From: an uncultured Myxococcales bacterium
GTDB lineage: Bacteria; Myxococcota_A; UBA9042
Assembly (NCBI GenBank): GCA_903842345.1
Contig: CAIMLR010000014.1
Coordinates: 248,001 to 312,000 of the forward strand
Length of the DNA: 64,000 nucleotides
Direction: 5' to 3'
The translations under genes and the position numbers were made by a program. The notes below the pieces were generated by a model. The model was not told the DNA's origin and made no database searches. It was given only the letters and a program-made list of their open reading frames with translations. Shown here one piece after another: positions 25,844 to 33,310 of the stretch. How positions within the stretch are numbered: position 1 is the first letter of the stretch; each line of letters starts with the position of its first letter.

Positions 25844-26551
25844 TCACAGCGCGATCGCGCTCACGTCCGCCAGCCCCAGGCGCGCCGCCGCGGCGAGAAA
25901 GTCCGCCGGCAGCAGCGCCTGGAACTGCAGCACCTCGCCCGTCACCGGGTGCGGCAGCGTCAAGCGCGCGGCGTGCAGCATCGGCCGCGGCGCCGGCAAG
26001 TGCCCGCCGTACGCCGCGTCGCCCAGCAGTGGCATGGCCAGCCCGGCGAGGTGCGCGCGAATCTGGTGGCGCCGCCCCGTGTGCAGCTCTGCCCGCCAGA
26101 GCACCGCGTCCTGACTCGCGGCCAGCACCGTCAGCACCGTCCACGCGCGATCACCGCCCGCGCGGACCGCAACCATCGGCGGACCGCGGCGGTCCTTGTT
26201 GGCGCCCAGGTGATTGCGCACGTCCAGCGGCGCATCCGGCAGCGGGTCCATGCGCCCCGTCAGCGCCACGTAGACCTTGCCCACGTGCCGCTGGGCAAAA
26301 TCCGCCGCCAGCTTCGCCGTCACGTCCGGGCGACGGCCCAGCGCGATGAGCCCAGACGTCCCGACGTCCAGCCGATGCCCCAGCCCCAGCTCCCCGACCG
26401 CCTCACCGCGCCGTTCCAGCATGCGCGCCGCCGCGAGCAGCAGGTGATCACGCCCCGGGTCCAGCGTCCCGTGCACGGGAAGTCCCGGCGGCTTGTCGAG
26501 GATCAGCAGCGCCTCGTCCAGGTACACAATGCTGTCATCCTTGAGTTCCAT
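25844..26551 (-). CDS. pseudouridine synthase, RluA family
   Basis: A 235-residue enzyme that should convert specific uridines to pseudouridine in rRNA or tRNA. The catalytic motif is GHRLDVGTSGL (about 57-67, with Asp in RLD). The family strands DEALLILDKPPGLPVHG at the start and HTGRRHQIRAHLA...LLGDAAYGG near 170 are clear. There is no S4 domain, so it is of the compact RluA/TruC type. Only seven bases separate a TAGACT hexamer from the ATG at 26551, an arrangement compatible with a leaderless message. Confidence 0.92.
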   Translation of the reverse strand: MELKDDSIVYLDEALLILDKPPGLPVHGTLDPGRDHLLLAAARMLERRGEAVGELGLGHRLDVGTSGLIALGRRPDVTAKLAADFAQRHVGKVYVALTGRMDPLPDAPLDVRNHLGANKDRRGPPMVAVRAGGDRAWTVLTVLAASQDAVLWRAELHTGRRHQIRAHLAGLAMPLLGDAAYGGHLPAPRPMLHAARLTLPHPVTGEVLQFQALLPADFLAAAARLGLADVSAIAL

Positions 26552-26665
26552 CCCCGCGAGTCTACCGCAAGCCCGCGGCGGCAGACACCTGACGGCTTCC
26601 TTTGACGTCCGCGCCAACCTCAGCCATGGTAGCCGCCGGATCTGGCTCGCCACGGGAGAATCGAC

Positions 26666-27280
26666 ATGTTGCAGTGGCTTCGCACGCATCTGGTTCCGCA
26701 TCGCATGTGGGCGCTTTCGCTGGTGTTGCTGGCGCTGCGGCTGACTTTGGGCATGGGCCTCGCGCTGCCGGGCAAGGCCAAGCTGGCGACGCTGATGGAG
26801 AAGTGCGCGGAAGACCCGCTTCCGGACTGCGAAAAAGACGACCCGCAGGCCAACTGTGCGGAAATGCGCGCGGCGGAGTGCAAGAGCAAGTCCAAGGACA
26901 AAATCGCGTGGTTTGGCGACCTCACGCTGTTTGGCCACAAGAACTGGAAGCTGCCCGGCGGCGGCAAGCTCCATTTTGCGGTCACGGCGGTGGCGGAAAC
27001 GGCGGCGGGCACTGCGCTGGTTGTTGGACTCGGCACGCGGCTCTTTGCCCTGCCGGCGGTGGCCGTGATGGCCGTGGCGATGGCGACTGCGCACTGGGAC
27101 ACGTTCAACTGGACCTTCGCGTTCACGGAAGAAACGGCGTTCCTGTACCTGTTGCTCTCGCTCGTGCTCGCCGCTTTTGGCCCGGGCGCACTCTCTTTGG
27201 ATGGTCTTTGGACGCGCGGCAGCGGCGGTGCGCCGGGCAAATCAGCCAAATCGGCCAAGCTGGCCAAAACCAAGAAATGA
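26666..27280 (+). CDS. DoxX-like membrane protein with cysteine-containing insert
   Basis: A 204-residue inner-membrane protein with four hydrophobic helices, at about 13-35, 102-122, 125-140 and 150-175. The spacing and the ending TFNWTFAFTEETAFLYLLL resemble DoxX/DoxD-type proteins, linked to redox or sulfur metabolism and membrane oxidative stress. Between helices 1 and 2 lies a hydrophilic loop (about 42-100) with four cysteines (KC, DC, NC, EC), absent from common DoxX. The C-terminus is Lys/Ala/Ser-rich. GGAG lies eight bases before the ATG. The amidase gene begins 16 bases downstream, so the two probably share a transcript. Confidence 0.65.
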   Translation: MLQWLRTHLVPHRMWALSLVLLALRLTLGMGLALPGKAKLATLMEKCAEDPLPDCEKDDPQANCAEMRAAECKSKSKDKIAWFGDLTLFGHKNWKLPGGGKLHFAVTAVAETAAGTALVVGLGTRLFALPAVAVMAVAMATAHWDTFNWTFAFTEETAFLYLLLSLVLAAFGPGALSLDGLWTRGSGGAPGKSAKSAKLAKTKK

Positions 27281-27296
27281 TCGACACCGGAGCGCC

Positions 27297-28742
27297 ATGA
27301 ATCCCCTGCTGCACCTCTCCGCGACGCAACTGGCCGCGCAAATTCGCCAGAATCAAGTGACTTCCCGCGAGGTTGTGCAGGCGCACATCGACCACGCGCG
27401 CGCCCACAATCCGCAGTTGAATGCGATCGTCATGGATCGCTACGAGGCGGCGCTGGAAGAAGCGGACGCGGCGGATCGCTTGCTGGCGGCGGTCGGTCCG
27501 GAAAATGTGCCGCAGTTTCATGGCGTACCGTGCACGATCAAGGAGAGCATCCAGGTGACGGGCATGCCGCACACGGCAGGTCTTGTGTCGCGCAAGGCGC
27601 TGCGGATGACCCAGGACGCGACCACGGTCGCGCGCATCCGCAAGGCCGGCGGCATCGTGATCGGCGTCACGAACACGTCCGAGCTGTGCATGTGGATGGA
27701 ATCCAGCAACAAGCTGTATGGCGTGACCAACAATCCCTATGATTTTGAGCGCATCGTCGGCGGGAGTTCCGGCGGTGAAGGCAGCATCATCGGCTCCGGC
27801 GCCAGTCCGTTTGGCCTCGGCGCGGACGTCGGCGGCTCCATTCGCATGCCGGCGTTCTTCAACGGCGTGTTTGGCCACAAGCCGTCGTCCAACATCATCC
27901 CGAATTCCGGCCATCATCCGGTCGCGACGCGGGGCTTGTCCCGGACGCTGACGACCGGCCCGCTGTGCCGCCGCGCCGAGGATCTCTGGCCGTTGGTGCG
28001 CCTGCTGGCGGGACCCGATGGCGACGACCCGGATTGCGTGAACGTGCTGGCGGGCGATCCCGCCGACGTCCGCATCGCCGACCTGACCGTTTGGTCCATC
28101 GAGGACAACGGCTTCCTGGAGGTCGATCCCGAACTCCGCGTCGCGCAACGCCGGGCCGCAGAAGCGCTGGCCAAGCTCGGCGCGACGGTCAAGACCGCGT
28201 CGATCGACAAGCTCCGGAATTCCTTTGAACTGTGGAGCGCGACGATGAGCGCGGGCAACGGCACGCCGTTCGTGGGCCTGATGGGCGGCGACAAGGGGCC
28301 CGTGAATCCGTGGACGGAATTCGTCAAGTGGAGCCTCGGCCACTCCGAGCACACGTTCCCGGCGATCGCGCTCGGCATCGGGGAAGTGCTGCAGCACGTG
28401 CTGCCGATGGGTCAGGACAAGTTTCTCGCCCAGGCCGCGGAACTGCGCAAAGAAATGACGGAAATGCTTGGTCCACAAGGCATTTTTCTCTATCCGTCCT
28501 ACACGCGTCCGGCGCCGCACCACAACGAACCGTTGCTGCGGCCTCTCGACTGGGTCTACACGGCGATCGGCAACGTGCTGGAAATGCCGATCACGCAGGT
28601 GCCGCTCGGCCTGAGCGTCCACGGCTTGCCGTTGGGCGTGCAGGTTGGCGCCATTTCCGGCAATGACGCGACGACCATCGCCGTAGCGATCGCGCTGGAA
28701 AACGCCTTTGGCGGCTGGATTCCGCCAAAGAACCTGCAATAG
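27297..28742 (+). CDS. amidase, fatty-acid-amide-hydrolase-like
   Basis: A 481-residue amidase-signature enzyme. The triad is K82 (GVPCTIKESI), the cis-Ser loop VGGSSGGEG (about 155-163) and the nucleophile Ser in GADVGGSIRMPAFF. The GGSSGGEG...GSGASPFGLGADVGGSIRMPA order closely follows eukaryotic and bacterial FAAH. Unlike mammalian FAAH it has no N-terminal membrane helix. GGAG lies five bases before the ATG at 27297. Which amide it hydrolyses (N-acyl lipid, aryl amide or peptide-like amide) cannot be told. Confidence 0.87.
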   Translation: MNPLLHLSATQLAAQIRQNQVTSREVVQAHIDHARAHNPQLNAIVMDRYEAALEEADAADRLLAAVGPENVPQFHGVPCTIKESIQVTGMPHTAGLVSRKALRMTQDATTVARIRKAGGIVIGVTNTSELCMWMESSNKLYGVTNNPYDFERIVGGSSGGEGSIIGSGASPFGLGADVGGSIRMPAFFNGVFGHKPSSNIIPNSGHHPVATRGLSRTLTTGPLCRRAEDLWPLVRLLAGPDGDDPDCVNVLAGDPADVRIADLTVWSIEDNGFLEVDPELRVAQRRAAEALAKLGATVKTASIDKLRNSFELWSATMSAGNGTPFVGLMGGDKGPVNPWTEFVKWSLGHSEHTFPAIALGIGEVLQHVLPMGQDKFLAQAAELRKEMTEMLGPQGIFLYPSYTRPAPHHNEPLLRPLDWVYTAIGNVLEMPITQVPLGLSVHGLPLGVQVGAISGNDATTIAVAIALENAFGGWIPPKNLQ

Positions 28743-28913
28743 CGCGACCGGTTGGCAACATTTTTGCGCGTTTTGACAAGAAATCGTCGCGATCGGCAGT
28801 TTCTTGCGCGAAACGCGTCTTGACCTGTGCAATCGCAAGTGCGACCATTTCGGTCCGTAATGACCAGCCTCCCGCATCTTGCGGCGCGCGGCCATCATCC
28901 TACCTTCAGGGTC

Positions 28914-28945
28914 CTACGGGCCTTGCTGCCGTAGCCACTTTTTTT
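28914..28945 (+). terminator. terminator-like hairpin in the peroxiredoxin leader
   Basis: CTACGG (28914-28919) and CCGTAG (28929-28934) form a six-pair stem with a nine-base loop. A run of seven T residues follows at 28939-28945. It lies 54 bases before the peroxiredoxin ATG and 170 bases after the amidase stop. It could end the amidase transcript or act as an attenuator if the peroxiredoxin promoter lies further upstream; TTGACC at 28820 with GACCAT 17 bases on is a weak candidate. Short stem, so moderate confidence. Confidence 0.4.
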
Positions 28946-28998
28946 CTGCCGGTGCCTGTTGTTCCGGCCCTTGCTTTCGCACCCACCCAAGGAGTCCC

Positions 28999-29595
28999 AT
29001 GAGCGTCCTCGTCACCAAGCCCGCCCCCGATTTTACCGCTGAAGCCGTTTTCGCTGACGGCAGCTTCGGCAACGTCAGCCTGTCGCAGTTCAAGGGCAAG
29101 TACGTCGTGCTGTTCTTCTACCCGCTGGACTTCACGTTCGTTTGCCCGACCGAGATCATCGCGTTTGATCACCGCATCGAGGAATTCAAGTCCCGCGGCG
29201 TGGAAGTCCTCGGCTGCTCGATCGACTCGAAGTTCAGCCACTGGGCCTGGCGCAACACCAAGGTCAAGGACGGCGGCATCGGCGAGATCGGCTACACGCT
29301 GGTTTCGGACCTGTCCAAGCAGATCGGCAAGGACTACGACGTGCTGTTTGACGGCATGAAGTGCCTGCGCGCCAGCTTCCTCATCGACAAGAGCGGCGTC
29401 GTGCAGCACCAGGTCGTCAACGCCCTGTCGCTCGGCCGCAACATCGACGAGATGCTCCGCACGATCGACGCGCTGCAGTTCAGCGAAGAGAACGGCGAAG
29501 TCTGCCCGGCGGGCTGGGAGAAGGGCAAGGCCGGCATGAAAGGCAGCGCCGCTGGCGTCGCCGAGTACCTGACCAAGAACGCGCGCAAGCTGTAA
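28999..29595 (+). CDS. 2-Cys peroxiredoxin (AhpC/Prx1 type)
   Basis: A 198-residue thiol peroxidase that reduces hydrogen and organic peroxides in the cytosol. The peroxidatic Cys is C49 in FYPLDFTFVCPTEI and the resolving Cys is C169 in GEVCPAGW, the typical 2-Cys arrangement. The GGIG segment (about 92-95) and a C-terminal tail with EYLTKN resemble peroxide-sensitive Prx1 enzymes, although the YF of the classical YF motif is YL here. AAGGAG lies five bases before the ATG. A strong intrinsic terminator follows, so the gene is transcribed as a single unit or as the last of one. The reductant (thioredoxin or AhpF) is not in the window. Confidence 0.95.
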   Translation: MSVLVTKPAPDFTAEAVFADGSFGNVSLSQFKGKYVVLFFYPLDFTFVCPTEIIAFDHRIEEFKSRGVEVLGCSIDSKFSHWAWRNTKVKDGGIGEIGYTLVSDLSKQIGKDYDVLFDGMKCLRASFLIDKSGVVQHQVVNALSLGRNIDEMLRTIDALQFSEENGEVCPAGWEKGKAGMKGSAAGVAEYLTKNARKL

Positions 29596-29614
29596 GCCTC
29601 GCGCACTGAACAGC

Positions 29615-29655
29615 CGAGCCGGTCAGATCGCAAGGTCTGGCCGGCTTGCCTGTTT
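29615..29655 (+). terminator. intrinsic (rho-independent) terminator of the peroxiredoxin gene
   Basis: A 13-pair stem (AGCCGGTCAGATC with GGTCTGGCCGGCT, two G-U pairs) closes on a GCAA tetraloop at 29628-29631. It is followed by TGCCTGTTTTT. It starts 20 bases after the stop codon and is the clearest terminator in the window. Confidence 0.9.
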
Positions 29656-29733
29656 TTGCCGCGTTGTCCGCTGACGGACCGGTCGCTGCGTCCGCCCGTG
29701 GACGCCGTCGACCATCTTCGCTACGGTCAGCCC

Positions 29734-30681
29734 ATGGACGACTGGCTGAACGACATCCAATTGGTGACCTTTGACGGCCCCGGCGTGCTCTTTGACTGGC
29801 GCGCCGGCCTCCAACGCGCGGGCGTGACGGCGGCGGACGACGTCGACCGATTCGTGGCGCGTTTGGGCGAGCTCGCGCTGGCGGAACCGTTCCGCCGCTG
29901 GAGCGAAGTGGTGCGCCAGGCGCTGACCGATGCGCGCGGCGATCTGCGCCCGGCGGCCAGTGGCATGTTCGCGGCGGATCTGGGCCGGTTGCCGACGTGG
30001 CCCGACGCGCTGCCGACGCTCCACAGCCTGCGGGATGTCGTGCAGATCGGTCTGGTGGCGAACGGCGACGCGCAGCACCATCTGGACGCCAGCCAGACCT
30101 GCAAGACGCGGTGGGACGTGTGCGTCAGCAGTGAGGAATTGCGCGCACACCTCCAGACCGATCGCGCGTGGGATGCGGCCGTGCGCGCGGGCGTGACGCG
30201 GGCGGCGGTGCCGCGGGACGCGTGGCTGCACGTGAGCACGTCTGAACAAACGCTTGAGTTGGCCAAGGCGCGCGGACTTCGCACGTGCCTGGTGCGGCGC
30301 CCGGGGACGGCGGGACAGGTGCAAGGCGAGTTGAAGGTCGCCGATTTGCACGAACTGACGCAGCGCATCCTGACCGCCAAGCAAGGTCCACTGCTCGTGG
30401 AAGTGCTGGTGACCGCGCCGGATGAGCAACGGGCGGCGCTGGGCGACTGGCTGCGCGACACGCTGTTGCCGACGATGCGGCGAGTGCCGGGCGTCCGCGC
30501 AGCGCGGCTCTACGAGCGCGAGGACGGCAGCCTCCTGGAGCAGTACACGTTTGGCAGTCGGCGTGAAGTGCGGCAATGGCAGATCACCTTTGCGGCCGAA
30601 CAGCGCGCGATGGTGCGGGAGGCGTTTGGCCCGGACGTCACGCGCGCGGTGCAAGTGGCTGTGTTGCGCGGCGGCGGCTAG
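29734..30681 (+). CDS. HAD-superfamily protein fused to a dimeric alpha/beta-barrel domain
   Basis: A 315-residue cytosolic protein. The N-terminal two-thirds reads as a HAD fold of the haloacid-dehalogenase subgroup: motif I is LVTFDGPGVLFDW (nucleophile D14), motif II is about residue 108 (LVANGDAQ, where the usual Ser/Thr is Asn), and HVSTSEQTLELAKARGLRTCLVRRPG is a late motif. The last 100 residues (LLVEVLVTAPDEQRAALGDWLRDTLLPTMRRVPGVRAARLYE...) look like an antibiotic-biosynthesis-monooxygenase/DUF4286-type ferredoxin-like domain. The combination is unusual. The start at 29734 is chosen because motif I then sits near residue 14. The stop TAG overlaps the TAG of the opposite-strand LuxE-like gene in the palindrome CTAG. 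Confidence 0.7.
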   Translation: MDDWLNDIQLVTFDGPGVLFDWRAGLQRAGVTAADDVDRFVARLGELALAEPFRRWSEVVRQALTDARGDLRPAASGMFAADLGRLPTWPDALPTLHSLRDVVQIGLVANGDAQHHLDASQTCKTRWDVCVSSEELRAHLQTDRAWDAAVRAGVTRAAVPRDAWLHVSTSEQTLELAKARGLRTCLVRRPGTAGQVQGELKVADLHELTQRILTAKQGPLLVEVLVTAPDEQRAALGDWLRDTLLPTMRRVPGVRAARLYEREDGSLLEQYTFGSRREVRQWQITFAAEQRAMVREAFGPDVTRAVQVAVLRGGG

Positions 30682-31787
30682 CGGCTGCCCATCTCCGCCA
30701 GCAGCGTCTCCACGTCCAGACCGCAGCCGCGCCAGTCCGACCCCGGCACGCGGCCCAGCAGTTCCAGCGCCTGCTGGCCGTTATCAAGCGATAACATCCG
30801 CCCCAAATCGGCCGTCAGCAGGAAAGCCGGCGTGTCCAGGTTGGCCAAATCGATGTGCGCAAGCATCCCAATCGCACCCGGCGCCACCGGTTCCTGCGTC
30901 GCGGGATTCAGGACGACCGTCCGCAGCCACGGCGGCCCGGCGTAGGCGCGCACCGCGGGCACGTCGCCCAGAAGCTTGGCCCGCAGCGTCGTTTCGTAGC
31001 GCGGGGTCGCCAGTTCAGTCATGCCAAATTCGCCGACCAGCAGGTCCGCGGCAAAACCGAACGTCTGGACGAGCCAGGCGTGCTGCTGCGCGCGGTCGGT
31101 CATCTGCGCGCGGCCCTTGGGCCCGCCCGTGTCCATCAGGCGCGAACCCGGCGGCAGCACCAGCAGTTCGCCCGGCGGCCAGCCGTCCAGCCACGCCTGG
31201 ATCGCCAACGACGTAGCCAAGACAAGCACCGGCACGCCATCGGCGATCGCCCGCAGCAGCGCGGCCCGCAGCCCGTCCACGTCAAGCGTTGGCCCGAGGA
31301 ACCAGCCGCCATGGCCGTCGTCCAGGTGCCGGAACAGCAGCTGGGTCATGTGCCCGAGCGAGGAATGCGGTCGGACGGCGGCGGTCGGCACGAGCGAGAT
31401 GCAGCGCAGGCGCAGGTCGGGCTCCGGCGCCATGAAATGGCGAAATCCGGCGAGCAGGCTGACGTCGTACGCCGTCGCGTCGAGCAGCCGGATTCGCCCG
31501 GGTTGACCGTCGCTGGTGCCGGACGTGTGGAACTCGATGGCAGCGTTCTCCGGCACGTAGTCCGCCGCCAGCGAAATGGCCTTGAAGGCAGTGACGGGGA
31601 CAAACGGCACGCGGCCGGCGGGACGCGCGCGGGCAAACGCGGCAAAGCCGGCGCTATGCGCGAGCTGCCAGTTGAGCAGCTGTGCTTGCGCCGCAGCAAA
31701 ACGCCCATCTGACCAGGCTTGCGCCCGACCCGCGCGCCAGTCATCGGCCCATTCTCGCAGCAATTCCAGCCAGTCAGCGCGAATCAC
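30678..31787 (-). CDS. LuxE-like acyl-protein synthetase
   Basis: A 369-residue protein of the LuxE/acyl-protein synthetase family, which activates a carboxylic acid with ATP and moves the acyl group to an enzyme Cys. The ATP-binding FHTSGTSDGQPGR (86-98), MDTGGPKGR (218-226) and GEFGMTEL (252-259) motifs are complete. C355 in DWRGCGLDVETLL lies where the acylated Cys of LuxE is found. The length equals that of LuxE (about 370). No LuxC reductase, LuxAB or LuxD is present. The GTG start at 31787 overlaps the aminotransferase stop (GTGA), so the two are translationally coupled and should act in one pathway, making an activated acyl group or an amide or aldehyde. The acid is unknown. Confidence 0.82.
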   Translation of the reverse strand: MIRADWLELLREWADDWRAGRAQAWSDGRFAAAQAQLLNWQLAHSAGFAAFARARPAGRVPFVPVTAFKAISLAADYVPENAAIEFHTSGTSDGQPGRIRLLDATAYDVSLLAGFRHFMAPEPDLRLRCISLVPTAAVRPHSSLGHMTQLLFRHLDDGHGGWFLGPTLDVDGLRAALLRAIADGVPVLVLATSLAIQAWLDGWPPGELLVLPPGSRLMDTGGPKGRAQMTDRAQQHAWLVQTFGFAADLLVGEFGMTELATPRYETTLRAKLLGDVPAVRAYAGPPWLRTVVLNPATQEPVAPGAIGMLAHIDLANLDTPAFLLTADLGRMLSLDNGQQALELLGRVPGSDWRGCGLDVETLLAEMGSR

Positions 31788-33172
31788 GCGATGGCCTCGT
31801 CCAGCGCCGTGCGCAGCGCCCGCACCACGCATTCCTGCTGCGCGGCCGACAGGCTCACCGGCGGCGTCAGCTGGATCACCTCGCCGTGAACGCCGCACGG
31901 CAACAGAATCACGCCCCGCCGCAGCGCGCCGGTGACGGTCCGCCAAGCCACGTCGGTGGCGGGCTCGTGCGAGCGCGGATCGTGCAACTCCACGCCAAGC
32001 ATCAGGCCGCGACCGCGGATTTCCCGCACCCAGGGGTGACCGTCCAGGTGCGTGCGCAGAAGGCCGAGCAGGTGTTCGCCGACGCGCGCCGCCTGCCCCG
32101 CCACGTCGTCGCGCTGCAGCACGTGAATCGTCGCGAGCGCCGCAGCCGCCGAGACCGGATGGCCGAGGAACGTCGACGTATGCAGCGCCTCGCCGCGGGA
32201 CACCGGCCACGCCGCCATCACGTGCGGCCGGCCCAGGCACGCGGCAATCGGCATGCCACCGCCCAACGCCTTGCCGATGCACAGCAAATCCGGCAACACG
32301 CCCGCAGTCTCGCACGCAAAGAGCGCGCCCGTGCGCCCACAGCCGGTGAAGATTTCGTCAAAGATGAGGAGCGCGCCGTGGCGATCGCAGAGCGTCCGCA
32401 GGCCTCGCAGGAAGCCTTCGGGCGGGACGATGACGCCGCCGCGGCCTTGAATCGGCTCAATCAGGATGGCGCCGATCGGCACGCCGCCCATCGCCGGATG
32501 CGCCAGCACTTGGGCCACGCGCTCCAGCGTATGGGCGCACAAATCGTGCGGCGCGACGCCCACCGGCAGACGCGCCGGATCCGGAAACGGCAGCCAGGTC
32601 GTGTTGCGCGCGAGCTGGCTGACAAAAGGCGCGCGGAAATCGCGGCGGCTCGTGGCGTCCAACGCGCCGTGCCCCATGCCGTGGTAGCTGCCGGAGAACG
32701 CGATCACGCCGGGCTTGCCCGTCGTCAGCAGCGCCGTCTTCTGCGCGACTTCCACCGCCTCCGAGCCGCCACCGCACAGGACGGCGTGGCCAAGATCGCC
32801 CGGCGCCAGCGCTGTCAGCGCTTCCAGGAGCGCGATTCGCACGGCCGGCGGGTGCACATCGCCCATGCCGTGCAGCAGTTTTCCCGCCTGATGCTGCACC
32901 GCCGCGACCACGTCGGGATGGCCGTGACCGATGAGCGCGACGCCAAACGCTGACGTGGCATCGACGTACGTGTTGCCGTCCAGATCGCGCACGGCGCAAC
33001 CGCGCGCTTCCTGCCAGACGACCGGAAAATCATCGGCAACGGCCGTCACATTCGGCGATTCGTTGGCTTTCAGCGTCGCCAAAGCCGCACGCGAGCGCGG
33101 GCCAGGCGGCGGCACGCGCACGTCTGGGAGCGCATCGGGCAACAGGGGCAGATTGTGCAGCAGGTCGTCCAT
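31784..33172 (-). CDS. class III PLP-dependent aminotransferase
   Basis: A 462-residue cytosolic transaminase of the acetylornithine/4-aminobutyrate/BioA class. The signatures are GGGSEAVEVAQKTALL (about 133-150), SYHGMGHGA (162-170), the cofactor-binding DEIFTGCGRTG with D272, and the PLP-binding Lys K301 in IGKALGGGMP. A Thr in HTSTFLGHP contacts the phosphate in relatives. Substrate specificity cannot be read. It forms a two-gene unit with the LuxE-like gene; an amino acceptor made by one may feed the other. No ribosome-binding site precedes the ATG at 33172, so a start further downstream is possible. Confidence 0.9.
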   Translation of the reverse strand: MDDLLHNLPLLPDALPDVRVPPPGPRSRAALATLKANESPNVTAVADDFPVVWQEARGCAVRDLDGNTYVDATSAFGVALIGHGHPDVVAAVQHQAGKLLHGMGDVHPPAVRIALLEALTALAPGDLGHAVLCGGGSEAVEVAQKTALLTTGKPGVIAFSGSYHGMGHGALDATSRRDFRAPFVSQLARNTTWLPFPDPARLPVGVAPHDLCAHTLERVAQVLAHPAMGGVPIGAILIEPIQGRGGVIVPPEGFLRGLRTLCDRHGALLIFDEIFTGCGRTGALFACETAGVLPDLLCIGKALGGGMPIAACLGRPHVMAAWPVSRGEALHTSTFLGHPVSAAAALATIHVLQRDDVAGQAARVGEHLLGLLRTHLDGHPWVREIRGRGLMLGVELHDPRSHEPATDVAWRTVTGALRRGVILLPCGVHGEVIQLTPPVSLSAAQQECVVRALRTALDEAIA

Positions 33173-33234
33173 CGCGCGCCGGTTGTAGCGATCGGCCGTT
33201 CAGGAAGCAAGCGCAACAAGACGGATCCATGCCT

Positions 33235-33263
33235 TTCGCGGATCGCGCGCATTCCGCTATGCT
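33235..33263 (+). promoter_or_regulatory. candidate promoter of the 33311 lipoprotein gene
   Basis: TTCGCG (33235), a 17-base spacer and TATGCT (33258-33263). The -10 sits in CCGCTATGCTTGG (33254-33266), which recurs exactly upstream of another lipoprotein gene at 46719-46731. The -35 match is poor. Prediction only. Confidence 0.3.
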
Positions 33264-33310
33264 TGGGGCACTGCAACCACACGCCTGTCGCAGGCTGGTG
33301 AGGAGTGACT

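Noticed and set aside
28743-28998. tRNA or small RNA gene
   Set aside because: No cloverleaf or conserved tRNA motifs; only the short hairpin and T-run can be supported.
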